Source of the DNA: Cytophaga sp. FL35
GTDB lineage: Bacteria; Bacteroidota; Bacteroidia; Flavobacteriales; Flavobacteriaceae
Direction: 5' to 3'
NCBI RefSeq assembly: GCF_014349235.1
Contig: NZ_JACSOH010000007.1
Location: 62,001-126,000 of the forward strand
DNA length: 64,000 nt
A model generated the notes under the pieces. That model did not search any database. It was given only the letters and a program-made list of their open reading frames with translations, and was not told the DNA's origin. A program made the translations under genes and the position numbers. Of the stretch, positions 51,353 to 61,096 are shown in pieces. Position 1 is the stretch's first letter. Each line of letters starts with the position of its first letter.

Positions 51353-52117
51353 TCAGACTTTCTTTACATGTTTAAGTTGCCCTTTAAGCTCTTCCATGGA
51401 TTCCTGTAATTGTTTAAGAAGGCCTTTTTCGGTGCTTGCGTCTTCTCCAAAGGTGATGCGGCTGCTCACCTGCCATAATTCCTGAATCTGAAAGGGCTTT
51501 ATTTCATACGGAGGATAGGATTCATTGAGGGATACCAAGGTTATATTATTGGAATTGGGCCTCCGCTCTATTTTTTTGACCAGAACTGCATCTTGAAGCA
51601 CCACCACGTACATCTTATTGGGACTTACATCATCTATATGCTCAACGGCTTTCGCCAAAACCCACTCCCCCGGTCTTAAATTGGGCAGCATACTGTCTCC
51701 CTCAACCTGAAAACCCCGGTAGGTGGCATTTCTAAATTCCGGGATGGGCAAATCAAAAGCCGGTAGCTGCTGGTACCAACTGGTATCCTGTATGTTCTGA
51801 GGATAGCCGGCAGCAGCTTTCGCATTTACCAGCACCATATTCTCACGGTCTTCGGCATCTACGGTAACCACTTTAGGAATAACACTGGTATGCGAGGTTT
51901 CCAGATGTTTGTTCTCACTTTCACCAAACAACCATAGCGGATTTATTTTAAATTGCTTTAAAAGCTCGGCTACAACCTTTCCGGAGAGTTTGGTGCGCCC
52001 CCTTTCAATATCTGCAGTCGTGTTTTTAACACCGATTAGATTGGCAAATTCGGCCTGGGTGTACCCTAACTCCCTTCGTAAATCTGTAAATCGTTTTAAG
52101 GTTAGCTCGTTCTCCAT
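51353..52117 (-). CDS. XRE-S24 LexA-like repressor
   Basis: 254 residues. The N-terminal XRE helix-turn-helix is LGYTQAEFANLIGVKNTTADIERG (18-40 region). The C-terminal S24 peptidase holds a self-cleavage site Ala103-Gly104 (NAKAAAGYPQ), the nucleophile Ser142 in VEGDSMLPNLRPG and the general base Lys181/182 in AVLVKKIERR; spacings match LexA/UmuD. It likely represses a DNA-damage response and is inactivated by RecA-stimulated self-cleavage. Four putative operators lie between it and the divergent radical SAM gene, and one sits in its own promoter, so autoregulation is likely. Confidence 0.9.
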   Translation of the reverse strand: MENELTLKRFTDLRRELGYTQAEFANLIGVKNTTADIERGRTKLSGKVVAELLKQFKINPLWLFGESENKHLETSHTSVIPKVVTVDAEDRENMVLVNAKAAAGYPQNIQDTSWYQQLPAFDLPIPEFRNATYRGFQVEGDSMLPNLRPGEWVLAKAVEHIDDVSPNKMYVVVLQDAVLVKKIERRPNSNNITLVSLNESYPPYEIKPFQIQELWQVSSRITFGEDASTEKGLLKQLQESMEELKGQLKHVKKV

Positions 52118-52187
52118 ACTTCAAAAACTTATTGATTTTCAAATCCATACCTCTTATAAAAGCCGAAAAACTTTTCTAAGTAGCACT

Positions 52188-52195
52188 CAAATATA
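52188..52195 (-). promoter_or_regulatory. -7 promoter element of the S24 repressor gene
   Basis: On the minus strand TATATTTG matches TAnnTTTG, 70 bases before the ATG at 52117. Operator box 1 (52203-52215) falls in the spacer just upstream, consistent with self-repression. Confidence 0.5.
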
Positions 52196-52202
52196 CATTT
52201 TT

Positions 52203-52275
52203 TGGACATATTCCATTAATTTTTTTGGATTATTTCCATATTTAGGATTTAATCCATAATTTTGGAATAATTACA
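52203..52275. promoter_or_regulatory. operator array: four TGGA-N5-TCCA boxes
   Basis: Palindromes TGGACATATTCCA (52203), TGGATTATTTCCA (52226), AGGATTTAATCCA (52244) and the weaker TGGAATAATTACA (52263) are spaced 23, 18 and 19 bp start to start, about two helical turns. They bracket the -7 element of the radical SAM gene. Likely bound by the divergently encoded S24 repressor. Confidence 0.65.
52257..52264 (+). promoter_or_regulatory. -7 promoter element of the radical SAM gene
   Basis: TAATTTTG matches TAnnTTTG, 20 bases before the ATG at 52285, and lies between operator boxes 3 and 4 (overlapping the start of box 4), so repressor binding should block transcription. No TTG at standard -33 distance was found. 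Confidence 0.5.
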
Positions 52276-52284
52276 ATAAATGCT

Positions 52285-53547
52285 ATGTCATTCGAGAGAA
52301 TTAAAGAAAAATTGAATATTCTGGCAGATGCTGCCAAGTATGATGTGAGCTGCGCCAGTAGCGGTAGTAACAGGACAAATAAAAATAAAGGGCTTGGAAA
52401 TAGTACGGGCATGGGCATCTGTCATAGCTATACGGAAGATGGGCGCTGCGTATCCTTATTAAAAATATTAATGACCAACTATTGCATTTATGATTGTGCT
52501 TATTGCGTAACCCGTAAAAGCAACGATATTAAAAGGGCCGCTTTTAAAATTCAGGAAGTAGTTGACCTTACCATCAACTTCTATCGCAGAAATTATATTG
52601 AAGGTCTGTTCTTGAGTTCAGGAATCTTCAAAAGTGCCGATTATACCATGGAACGTTTGGTGGCGGTAGCCAAAAAGCTTCGGGAGGAGGAGAATTTCAA
52701 TGGTTATATTCATCTAAAATCGATTCCCGGTGCAAGTGATGAGCTGATGCGAGAAGCGGGGTTATATGCAGATCGTCTTTCGGTAAATATTGAAGTTCCA
52801 ACAGTATCAGGATTAAAATTATTGGCTCCCGATAAAAATTATGAAGATTTCACCAAGCCTATGCTCAAGGTAAAAAATGAAATTCTTCAATATAAAGCGG
52901 AGAAAAAAATCATAAAGAGTACTCCCAAATACGCCCCAGCAGGCCAAAGTACGCAAATGATAATTGGCGCCACAGGGGAATCGGATAAGGACATCATGTA
53001 TTCTGCCACCCATTACTACAAGAACTACCACATGAAACGGGTGTATTACTCGGGTTACGTACCTGTTGCGGAAGACAAAAGATTGCCAGCCATAGGGTCT
53101 CAAGTACCTTTATTGCGAGAAAACAGACTTTACCAAACCGATTGGCTATTACGATTTTACGGTTTTCATGTCAAGGAGATTTTGAATGCAGATTTCCCAA
53201 ACTTGGATATGGATGTGGACCCTAAACTGGGGTGGGCCCTTAGAAACATGCAGCACTTTCCAGTAGATGTTAACCGGGCGGATAAGGCTATGCTAGCAAG
53301 AATTCCGGGAATAGGAATGCAATCCGTTCACAAGATTATAAACGCCCGAAAGTTTCGAAAACTCAATTGGGAGCACCTTAAAAATATTGGAATTGCCTTG
53401 AACAGGGCAAAATATTTTATGATATGTGATTCCAGCAAATGGGAAAAAAGAGATTTGGAACCTAGTAGAATCAAAGGCCTAATTCTTCAAAATTCTTCCG
53501 GCAAATTTCGAAAAGAATACTCTAACCAATTACAACTCTTTTCATGA
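52285..53547 (+). CDS. TIGR03916-like DNA repair/modification radical SAM protein
   Basis: 420 residues. The 4Fe-4S cluster motif is LLKILMTNYCIYDCAYCVTR (CxxxCxxC), as in radical SAM enzymes. The C-terminus has a helix-hairpin-helix DNA-binding segment (MLARIPGIGMQSVHKIINARK). This layout matches the putative DNA modification/repair radical SAM family, which always travels with a TIGR03915 protein; its chemistry has not been shown to my knowledge. It is the first gene of a repressor-controlled operon and 31 bp upstream of the partner gene. Confidence 0.85.
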   Translation: MSFERIKEKLNILADAAKYDVSCASSGSNRTNKNKGLGNSTGMGICHSYTEDGRCVSLLKILMTNYCIYDCAYCVTRKSNDIKRAAFKIQEVVDLTINFYRRNYIEGLFLSSGIFKSADYTMERLVAVAKKLREEENFNGYIHLKSIPGASDELMREAGLYADRLSVNIEVPTVSGLKLLAPDKNYEDFTKPMLKVKNEILQYKAEKKIIKSTPKYAPAGQSTQMIIGATGESDKDIMYSATHYYKNYHMKRVYYSGYVPVAEDKRLPAIGSQVPLLRENRLYQTDWLLRFYGFHVKEILNADFPNLDMDVDPKLGWALRNMQHFPVDVNRADKAMLARIPGIGMQSVHKIINARKFRKLNWEHLKNIGIALNRAKYFMICDSSKWEKRDLEPSRIKGLILQNSSGKFRKEYSNQLQLFS

Positions 53548-53578
53548 TAGTTTAAAAGAACCCTAATGCACTTAGAAA

Positions 53579-54355
53579 ATGATCAATTCAAAAATTTTAG
53601 TTTATGATGGTAGCTTCAACGGCTTTTTAACTGCGGTTTTTACCGCCTTTGACGAAAAAGTATCCGTTAGCGATATTCAAAGGGAGGATGAATACCAAAG
53701 TGGATTGTTTTCAGAATCGGAAACGGTCATTACGGACAATGTAAAAGCTAAACGGGTATGGTATGGCATTGACAAAAAAAGTCATACGGCCATCAAGCAA
53801 ATCTATTTTGCCTTTTTAAGTGAAAGCAAGGGTATAGAGATGCTTTTGTACCGTTACATTAGAAAATTGTTCTCAAAATTGGATACTTCCCCTTCCGATT
53901 ATTCTGATGGAATAGTCCTAAAAATTTCCCAACTGGCAAAATCCGTAGGTCGTGAAAAACATCGTATGGAAGCTTTTGTGCGTTTTCAGCTCACCAAGGA
54001 TGGAATTTATTTTGCGAATATAGAACCTGATTTTAATGTACTTCCCTTGATTTCAAAACATTTTAGAAGTAGATATGCGGACCAATATTGGTTGATTTAT
54101 GATGTGAAACGTAAATACGGACTCTATTACGATTTAAAAAAGGTGGAGGTTGTAACTATGGATCTAAAAGAATTACTCACCAATAGGATCCATAAAAGTG
54201 ATTCGCTCACCCCTGCCGAATATGACTTTCAAGACCTTTGGAACAACTACTTTAAAAGCACCAATATTAAAAGTAGGATCAACCTAAAACTTCATCAACA
54301 GCATGTACCCAAAAGATATTGGAAATACCTCAGTGAAAAGAGGGAAGTTGTATAG
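53579..54355 (+). CDS. TIGR03915-like probable DNA metabolism protein
   Basis: 258 residues. KILVYDGSFNGFLTAVFTAF at the N-terminus, YDGIVLKISQLAKSVGREKHRMEAFVRFQL in the middle (the conserved GREKHRMxAFVRF block) and PKRYWKYLSEKREV at the C-terminus (basic, end-of-family motif) match the DUF4130/TIGR03915 family that pairs with TIGR03916. In other bacteria the family is also found fused to uracil-DNA glycosylase-like domains, which points to base damage handling. It has no uracil-glycosylase domain here. In operon with the radical SAM gene. Confidence 0.82.
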   Translation: MINSKILVYDGSFNGFLTAVFTAFDEKVSVSDIQREDEYQSGLFSESETVITDNVKAKRVWYGIDKKSHTAIKQIYFAFLSESKGIEMLLYRYIRKLFSKLDTSPSDYSDGIVLKISQLAKSVGREKHRMEAFVRFQLTKDGIYFANIEPDFNVLPLISKHFRSRYADQYWLIYDVKRKYGLYYDLKKVEVVTMDLKELLTNRIHKSDSLTPAEYDFQDLWNNYFKSTNIKSRINLKLHQQHVPKRYWKYLSEKREVV

Positions 54356-54423
54356 GGGTAGAAAGAGTTGATTGTCCTAAAATCTAAGGCTTTAGAGCGC
54401 TAGAAATAGATAAGGTCAGCTTC

Positions 54424-54451
54424 TTGATTACTGCTTAAAACCGTACCTTTG
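54424..54451 (+). promoter_or_regulatory. promoter of uvrA (TTG-N17-TACCTTTG)
   Basis: TTG at 54424-54426, 17-base spacer, TACCTTTG at 54444-54451; both Bacteroidota elements are present, 17 bases before the ATG at 54469. Confidence 0.65.
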
Positions 54452-54468
54452 CAGCTTTGCTATCGAAA

Positions 54469-57306
54469 ATGATAAATTACGAAGAAAATATAGAGGTAAA
54501 GGGCGCCCGCGTTCACAACCTCAAGAATATAGATGTTACCATTCCCCGAGAAAAACTGGTAGTAATAACTGGACTTTCCGGTAGTGGAAAATCCTCCTTG
54601 GCTTTTGATACTATTTATGCGGAGGGCCAACGTCGTTACATAGAAACTTTCTCGGCTTATGCAAGGCAATTTCTTGGCGGACTGGAACGGCCCGATGTTG
54701 ATAAAATCGATGGCCTTTCCCCTGTAATCGCCATTGAGCAGAAGACCACTTCCAAATCGCCTCGATCCACTGTAGGAACCATAACCGAAATTTATGACTT
54801 CTTGCGCTTGCTTTTTGCGCGTGCTGCGGATGCCTATAGTTATAATACCGGGGAAAAAATGGTGAGCTATAGCGATGAGCAGATTAAAGAGCTCATTAAG
54901 GAAAATTATAATGGAAAAAAGATAAATGTGCTGGCTCCCGCCATTAAATCCAGAAAAGGCCACTATCGGGAGCTTTTTGAACAGATAGGCAAGCAAGGTT
55001 TTGTAAAGGTTAGAGTAGACGGCGAAATTAAGGATATTGTAAAGGGCATGAAAGTAGACCGTTACAAGACCCATGATATTGAAATTGTAATCGATCGCCT
55101 AAAAGTGAGCGATACCGAGGAAATGGATAAGCGTCTTAGCGAAACCATCAATACGGCCATGTACAGTGGGGATAATGTGCTCATGATTTTGGAAGAAGGC
55201 CAAACGGAAGCGCGGTATTTTAGCAGGGACCTCATGTGTCCTACTACCGGTATCTCCTACCCTGTTCCTGAACCAAATACATTTTCGTTCAATTCCCCAA
55301 AAGGAATGTGCCCTAATTGTAATGGTTTGGGCCATGTTCATGAGGTGAACGAAAATAAAATTTTTCCCAATAAAAAGCTTAGTATTAAATCTGGGGGCAT
55401 AGCTCCTCTGGGTGATTATAAAAAATCATGGGCCTTTAAGCAGGTAGAAACCATTGCGCAGCGATATGAATTTGAATTGACCGACCCCATTGAAAAAATA
55501 CCTGCGGAAGCAATGCAAGTTTTGTTGCACGGGGGCAATGAAAGTTTTGAAGTCAATTCCAAAACCCTAGGTGTAAAACGAACCTACAAAATTGATTATG
55601 AAGGCATCGCTAATTTTATAAAAAATCAATATGAAGAGGCAGGCACTACTTCCCTAAAGCGCTGGGCCAAAGATTTTATGGACAAGATTACGTGTCCCGT
55701 TTGTGAAGGTTCTCGATTGCGCAAAGAATCACTTAATTTCAAGATTGGTGAGAAAAATATTGCTGAGTTGGCCCACATGGATATAACGGACCTCTCTGAT
55801 TTTTTTCAAAATTTGGAAAGTAGTCTTTCTGGAAACCAAAAGAAAATAGCCGAAGAAATCATTAAGGAAATCAAGGCTAGAATTAACTTTTTATTGGATG
55901 TAGGCCTTGATTACCTTTCCCTAAACCGTAGTTCTAAATCTTTATCGGGTGGTGAAGCACAGCGAATTCGGTTGGCAACACAGATTGGTTCCCAATTGGT
56001 GGGAGTGCTCTATATTTTGGACGAGCCCAGTATAGGTTTGCATCAAAGGGACAATACCCGCTTGATACAATCATTGGAATCCCTGCGAGATATTGGCAAC
56101 TCTGTAATCGTCGTGGAGCATGATCGTGATATGATAGAACGAGCAGACCATGTAATCGATATTGGTCCTAAGGCAGGAAAACACGGCGGACAGATCATTT
56201 CAGAAGGTACTCCAGCAGAATTAAAAAATTACGATACGCTCACAGCAGGCTATATGACGGGAGCCAAGGAAATTGCTGTTCCGGAAAAACGTCGTGAAGG
56301 AAACGGAAAAAAAATTGTCCTATCTGGCTGTACCGGCAATAATCTAAAAAACGTCACCGTAGAATTTCCATTAGGTAAAATGATCGGAGTAACCGGTGTT
56401 TCAGGTAGTGGTAAATCTACGCTGATCAATGAGACCCTTTACCCTATCATGAATGCCCACTATTTTAATGGTGTCAAAAAACCCATGCCCTATAAAAAAA
56501 TTAAAGGGTTGGAGCATATAGATAAAGTGATTGACATTAACCAATCTCCTATTGGAAGAACACCGCGATCCAATCCTGCCACTTACACCGGTGTTTTTAG
56601 TGAGATTCGTTCACTTTTCGCCAAAACTCCAGAAGCGGCCATTAGAGGTTACAAACCGGGCAGGTTCAGTTTTAATGTGAAAGGCGGTAGGTGTGAAACA
56701 TGTCAAGGTGGCGGACTTCGGGTAATAGAAATGAACTTTTTGCCGGACGTATATGTTGATTGCGAAACCTGTAATGGTAAACAGTTCAATAGAGAAACCC
56801 TAGAAATACGCTACAAAGGCAAATCCATCGCAGATGTATTGGAAATGACCATTAATGAAGCGGTAGATTTCTTTGAAAACATTCCTAAAATCCACAGAAA
56901 ACTAAAAACCATTAAAGATGTGGGCCTTGGTTACATCTCCTTGGGACAACAATCCACCACCCTATCAGGTGGGGAAGCACAACGAATAAAATTAGCCACT
57001 GAACTATCAAAAAGGGACACGGGCAACACCTTTTATATCTTAGACGAACCTACAACGGGGCTTCATTTTGAAGATATTCGTGTTCTTATGGAAGTTTTGA
57101 ACAAATTGGTAGACAAAGGAAACACCATTTTGGTCATTGAGCACAATATGGATGTTATCAAAATGGCAGATTATATCATCGATATTGGTTATGAAGGTGG
57201 ACGTGGGGGTGGCATGGTAGTTGCTAAAGGAACACCGGAAGAGGTGGCCAAGGACAACAAGAGTTACACGGCAAAGTTTCTTAAAAAGGAATTGCCCCAT
57301 TCCTAG
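54469..57306 (+). CDS. uvrA: excinuclease ABC subunit A
   Basis: 945 residues from the ATG at 54469 (a TTG at 54457 is less likely). Two ABC ATPase halves: [22 protein letters not shown] and [18 protein letters not shown] (Walker A), [17 protein letters not shown] and [17 protein letters not shown] (signature), [16 protein letters not shown] and [16 protein letters not shown] (Walker B). Zinc fingers are [19 protein letters not shown] and [20 protein letters not shown]. It detects bulky DNA lesions with UvrB. Its own promoter separates it from the TIGR03915 operon, but the cluster is a DNA-repair block. Confidence 0.98.
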   Translation: MINYEENIEVKGARVHNLKNIDVTIPREKLVVITGLSGSGKSSLAFDTIYAEGQRRYIETFSAYARQFLGGLERPDVDKIDGLSPVIAIEQKTTSKSPRSTVGTITEIYDFLRLLFARAADAYSYNTGEKMVSYSDEQIKELIKENYNGKKINVLAPAIKSRKGHYRELFEQIGKQGFVKVRVDGEIKDIVKGMKVDRYKTHDIEIVIDRLKVSDTEEMDKRLSETINTAMYSGDNVLMILEEGQTEARYFSRDLMCPTTGISYPVPEPNTFSFNSPKGMCPNCNGLGHVHEVNENKIFPNKKLSIKSGGIAPLGDYKKSWAFKQVETIAQRYEFELTDPIEKIPAEAMQVLLHGGNESFEVNSKTLGVKRTYKIDYEGIANFIKNQYEEAGTTSLKRWAKDFMDKITCPVCEGSRLRKESLNFKIGEKNIAELAHMDITDLSDFFQNLESSLSGNQKKIAEEIIKEIKARINFLLDVGLDYLSLNRSSKSLSGGEAQRIRLATQIGSQLVGVLYILDEPSIGLHQRDNTRLIQSLESLRDIGNSVIVVEHDRDMIERADHVIDIGPKAGKHGGQIISEGTPAELKNYDTLTAGYMTGAKEIAVPEKRREGNGKKIVLSGCTGNNLKNVTVEFPLGKMIGVTGVSGSGKSTLINETLYPIMNAHYFNGVKKPMPYKKIKGLEHIDKVIDINQSPIGRTPRSNPATYTGVFSEIRSLFAKTPEAAIRGYKPGRFSFNVKGGRCETCQGGGLRVIEMNFLPDVYVDCETCNGKQFNRETLEIRYKGKSIADVLEMTINEAVDFFENIPKIHRKLKTIKDVGLGYISLGQQSTTLSGGEAQRIKLATELSKRDTGNTFYILDEPTTGLHFEDIRVLMEVLNKLVDKGNTILVIEHNMDVIKMADYIIDIGYEGGRGGGMVVAKGTPEEVAKDNKSYTAKFLKKELPHS

Positions 57307-57385
57307 AGTACGCCTCACCAGGACTTGCTAGAAGTATAAAATAAAGCTTAAATTCGGCATCGCTGAATATTGAAACTGCACATAT

Positions 57386-58072
57386 ATGCGTAAGGAACAA
57401 CATCATAAAGGGTGGAATGAAATAAAAACAAACGATTCTTGGGCCATTTTCAAGATAATGGGAGAGTTTGTGAACGGATTTGAAAAAATGGGTACTATAG
57501 GCCCCTGCGTCTCTATATTTGGGTCGGCAAGAACCAAGCCCGGAGCCAAGTATTATGAATTATCGGTATCTATCGCCGAAAAAATTGCGGAAGCTGGTTA
57601 CGGAATAATTACGGGAGGCGGACCTGGAATTATGGAGGCAGGAAACAAAGGTGCACATCAAGCCGGTGGAACTTCAGTGGGGCTAAACATAGATTTACCT
57701 TTTGAACAACATGACAATCCGTTCATTGACCCGGACAAAAGTCTTGACTTTGATTATTTCTTTGTTCGTAAAGTAATGTTCGTGAAGTACTCACAAGGTT
57801 TTGTAGTAATGCCCGGTGGTTTTGGTACCTTGGACGAACTTTTTGAGGCCATCACTTTGATTCAAACCAATAAAATTGAAAAATTCCCTATTATTCTCGT
57901 GGGTACGGAATTTTGGTCCGGATTAATGGATTGGGTAAAGAATACCATGCTGGAGGTAAAGAATATTAGTCCGCATGATCTGGACCTGATTAAAATGGTA
58001 GACACGGCAGATGAAGTGGTAGAAATTATTGACGCATTCTACAAAGGGCACACCCTAAGTCCTAACTTCTAA
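57386..58072 (+). CDS. TIGR00730/LOG-family phosphoribohydrolase-like protein
   Basis: 228 residues. Rossmann-like fold with GGGPGIMEAGNKGA (about 89) and VVMPGGFGTLDELFEAITL, the PGGxGTxxE motif of the LOG family, which in plants releases cytokinin bases from nucleoside monophosphates. In bacteria members act on AMP or other nucleotides. The start ATG is 80 bp after uvrA. The next gene starts only 9 bases after its stop. Confidence 0.9.
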   Translation: MRKEQHHKGWNEIKTNDSWAIFKIMGEFVNGFEKMGTIGPCVSIFGSARTKPGAKYYELSVSIAEKIAEAGYGIITGGGPGIMEAGNKGAHQAGGTSVGLNIDLPFEQHDNPFIDPDKSLDFDYFFVRKVMFVKYSQGFVVMPGGFGTLDELFEAITLIQTNKIEKFPIILVGTEFWSGLMDWVKNTMLEVKNISPHDLDLIKMVDTADEVVEIIDAFYKGHTLSPNF

Positions 58073-58081
58073 TTCTATTTT

Positions 58082-60934
58082 TTGGTACATAAATTCCCCA
58101 TAACGGCTGCGCTATTCCTAGCCCTATTTTTTACGGCTACTGGCGTAACCATGGCTCAGCATATCAATACTTTAACGGCCAGTTTAGATGGGGAAACCAA
58201 GCAAATAAACGTACAGCAGGAATTCATTTATAAAAATGACTCCGATGTTATTTTAAACATTCTGTATTTTAACGATTGGGCCCATGCCTATTCCGATAAA
58301 AATACAGGGCTAGCCAAAAGATTTGATGAAGAGTTTAAAAAGAGTCTTCATTTGGCAAAAGATGAAGAAAGGGGTTTTACCACTATTTTAAGTGCCGTTG
58401 ATGACAATTATCGAGGATTGCGTTGGAAACGAACCACTGAAAAGGACATCATAAGAATAGAACTAAATTCGCCTTTACGACCTGGCGAGACGGCAAAACT
58501 TTTTCTTACCTATACGGTTCAATTGCCGGAAAATAAATTTACGTCCTACGGCTACGATAAACGAAATAATTATTACTTAAAGGACTGGTACCTTACCCCA
58601 TCCTATTTTGATGGGTCTTGGCACCTCTATAGCAACAAAAACCTTGAGGATATCCATACGGATGTAACGCATACCAATGTAAATTTCACATTCCCAAGAG
58701 ATTTACATTTAGTTTCAAATTTTGAAGTTTTGGGAAGTAGTCAATTCTCAAATGGACAAATTGCACAGTTAAGGGCTTTGCAGCAAAAGAACTGTGAAAT
58801 CATACTCACTCAAGAAAGACGCTTCCTTACCCACGTAACCCCTCAAATGACAGTAGTAACGGATATTGAGGCTCCTAAATACAATGTGGTGGGTAAAGGT
58901 TTGTCCATCAATAGGGTGACTGAGTTTATCAGTCAAAACCTAGGTAAATACCCCCATGCCCATTTGTTGGTAAGTGAGTTGGATTATAAAAAGAATCCAT
59001 TATATGGCATTAATCAATTACCATCATTTATAAGACCCTATGAAGAACAATTTCAATATGAAATGAAGTTCCTAAAAACGGCTTTGATCAATATTTTGGA
59101 AGAAACTCTTTTTCTAGATGCCAGAAAGGATCAATGGTTAACGGATGCAATTGCCAATTATTTAATGATCGAATACGTTAATCAATATTACCCCGATCAA
59201 AAATTACTTGGTAAACTTTCAAGGATATGGGGCGTAAGAAGTTTTAATTTGGCAAAGATGCATTTTAATGAGCAGTATCCGTTTCTTTACATGCTCACCT
59301 CGAGAAAAAATCTGGACCAACCCCTACTTACCTCAAATGATAGCCTTATTAGGTTCAACCAAAAAATAGCCAATAAATATAAAGCAGGCCTAGGCCTCTC
59401 TTATTTGGCAAGTTATGTAGGAAAAGAAAAAATTGACGAGGGAATAAAGACCTTTTATAAGCACTATCAACTGAGCAAGGTAAAAACCTTGGATTTTGAA
59501 TCCATCATGAAGCGTATGACGGATAAAAATATTGATTGGTTTTTTCAAGACTATGTTTCAACAGATCGTAAAATCGATTTCAAAATTAAAAATGTTGAAA
59601 AGACCAAAGATTCCCTTCATATAACCATAAAGAATAAAAAAGGCACCAATGTTCCCATTTCACTCTTTGGCTTAAAAAACGATAGTGTGGTATCCAAATA
59701 TTGGTTTTCCAATATTGATGATCAAAAGGTAGTTAGTATCCCTAGAAATGATGAAAAAAGGTTGGTACTAAACTACGATCAGAAAATTCCAGAATTTAAT
59801 CAGAGAGACAACTGGAAATCCTTGGGTGGTTTCTTCTCTAGTAATAAAAAACTGAAATTTACCTTTTTTAAAGATTCGGAAAACCCTTATTACAACCAGG
59901 TTTTTTATGTACCGGTACTAAATTTTAATATTTATGATGGATGGACGCCTGGTTTAAGATTGTACAATAAAACGTTCTTGGAAAGGCCATTTGTTTATGA
60001 TGTTGCTCCCAGTTATTCTTTTCGCGAACAATCTTTTGTTGGTTCCGGAAGCATTAGTTACCGCAAATATCTTAGCAAAAGTGGACTTTACGTAGCTAAT
60101 TATGCTTTGGGGGCATCTACCTACCATTTTCAGGAAAATTCCAGATATACTAAAATAACCCCTTCTTTTTCCTTAGGCTGGCGGCCCGATCACCTGATTT
60201 CCAACAAAAGGGAATTTCTTTCCTTTAGGTTCATCAATGTTTTAAGAAATAAGGATGAAAATTTAATCGATTTTGAAACCCCTCCGGATTATAGTGTTTT
60301 TAATGTAAGATATACTAATCACAACCCAGGGATCATTAACTATTTATCTTGGTTTGCAGATGGTCAGCACGCAAAGGATTTCTCCAAGCTATCCTTTGAA
60401 ATGGAATACCGGCAACTTTTTGAAAGTAACAGGCAATTAAACCTTCGTTTTTTTGCTGGAAAATTTTTGAGGAACAATACAACAGACTACAGAGACCCTA
60501 ACTTTTTCAGCTTTGCTTTGGACAGACCTACGGATTACCTTTTTGACTATGGCTATTTAGGGCGTTCAGAAGATTCTGGACTATATAGTCAGCAAATTAT
60601 AATCGCAGAAGGTGGTTTTAAATCCTTTATGCCAGAGCGGTTTCGCTTTGCCAATGATTGGATGGCAACCATTAACAGCAGTGTTAATCTTTGGAGGTGG
60701 ATTGAGGTTTATGGGGATTTGGGCTACGTTAAAAACAAAGGTATCCCCGCCAAATTTGTTTACGACTCCGGCGTGCGGCTCAATCTGCTCACCGATTATT
60801 TTGAACTTTATTTTCCTCTTTATTCCAATAACGGCTGGGAAATTTCCCAACCTAACTACGGTGAAAAGATTAGATTTATCATCACAGTGAGCCCCAAAAC
60901 CTTAACCGGTTTATTTACAAGAAAGTGGTTCTAA
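58082..60934 (+). CDS. M1-peptidase-like pseudoenzyme with C-terminal outer-membrane barrel
   Basis: 950 residues from a TTG (an in-frame TAA lies 12 bases upstream and no ATG precedes the signal peptide). Signal peptide to about residue 25 (VTMAQ). The N-terminal part resembles M1 aminopeptidases (WYLTPSYFDGSWHLYSNKN, FPRDLHLVSNFEVLG), but the zinc site is lost: where HExxH is expected the sequence is LINILEETLF (337-342), followed by WLTDAIANYL where WxxEGxA is expected, and no HExxH occurs anywhere. The last ~350 residues form a barrel-like strand series ending FTRKWF. A scaffolding, binding or secretion-related role is inferred rather than proteolysis. Confidence 0.75.
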   Translation: MVHKFPITAALFLALFFTATGVTMAQHINTLTASLDGETKQINVQQEFIYKNDSDVILNILYFNDWAHAYSDKNTGLAKRFDEEFKKSLHLAKDEERGFTTILSAVDDNYRGLRWKRTTEKDIIRIELNSPLRPGETAKLFLTYTVQLPENKFTSYGYDKRNNYYLKDWYLTPSYFDGSWHLYSNKNLEDIHTDVTHTNVNFTFPRDLHLVSNFEVLGSSQFSNGQIAQLRALQQKNCEIILTQERRFLTHVTPQMTVVTDIEAPKYNVVGKGLSINRVTEFISQNLGKYPHAHLLVSELDYKKNPLYGINQLPSFIRPYEEQFQYEMKFLKTALINILEETLFLDARKDQWLTDAIANYLMIEYVNQYYPDQKLLGKLSRIWGVRSFNLAKMHFNEQYPFLYMLTSRKNLDQPLLTSNDSLIRFNQKIANKYKAGLGLSYLASYVGKEKIDEGIKTFYKHYQLSKVKTLDFESIMKRMTDKNIDWFFQDYVSTDRKIDFKIKNVEKTKDSLHITIKNKKGTNVPISLFGLKNDSVVSKYWFSNIDDQKVVSIPRNDEKRLVLNYDQKIPEFNQRDNWKSLGGFFSSNKKLKFTFFKDSENPYYNQVFYVPVLNFNIYDGWTPGLRLYNKTFLERPFVYDVAPSYSFREQSFVGSGSISYRKYLSKSGLYVANYALGASTYHFQENSRYTKITPSFSLGWRPDHLISNKREFLSFRFINVLRNKDENLIDFETPPDYSVFNVRYTNHNPGIINYLSWFADGQHAKDFSKLSFEMEYRQLFESNRQLNLRFFAGKFLRNNTTDYRDPNFFSFALDRPTDYLFDYGYLGRSEDSGLYSQQIIIAEGGFKSFMPERFRFANDWMATINSSVNLWRWIEVYGDLGYVKNKGIPAKFVYDSGVRLNLLTDYFELYFPLYSNNGWEISQPNYGEKIRFIITVSPKTLTGLFTRKWF

Positions 60935-61045
60935 TTTATTAAAAAATCCTCAGTTAAACGGTGTTTTTTTATTTATAATTCTATAATCGATAGATATTCT
61001 GAAATTTATTTTGAAAATCGGTAAATTTTTTAAGAATTTTTGTGA

Positions 61046-61076
61046 TTGTAAAAATGTATAGTATTTGCTATTTTTG
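61046..61076 (+). promoter_or_regulatory. promoter of the second E1 gene (TTG-N20-TATTTTTG)
   Basis: TTG at 61046-61048 and TATTTTTG at 61069-61076 with a 20-base spacer. The GTG at 61076 overlaps the last base of the element and so cannot be the start; translation most likely begins at the ATG at 61097. Confidence 0.6.
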
Positions 61077-61096
61077 TGAAAACCGAAAAGACTTCA

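Noticed and set aside
54460-55074. 204-residue open frame opposite uvrA
   Set aside because: Shadow of the highly constrained uvrA sequence; no motif or signal supports it.
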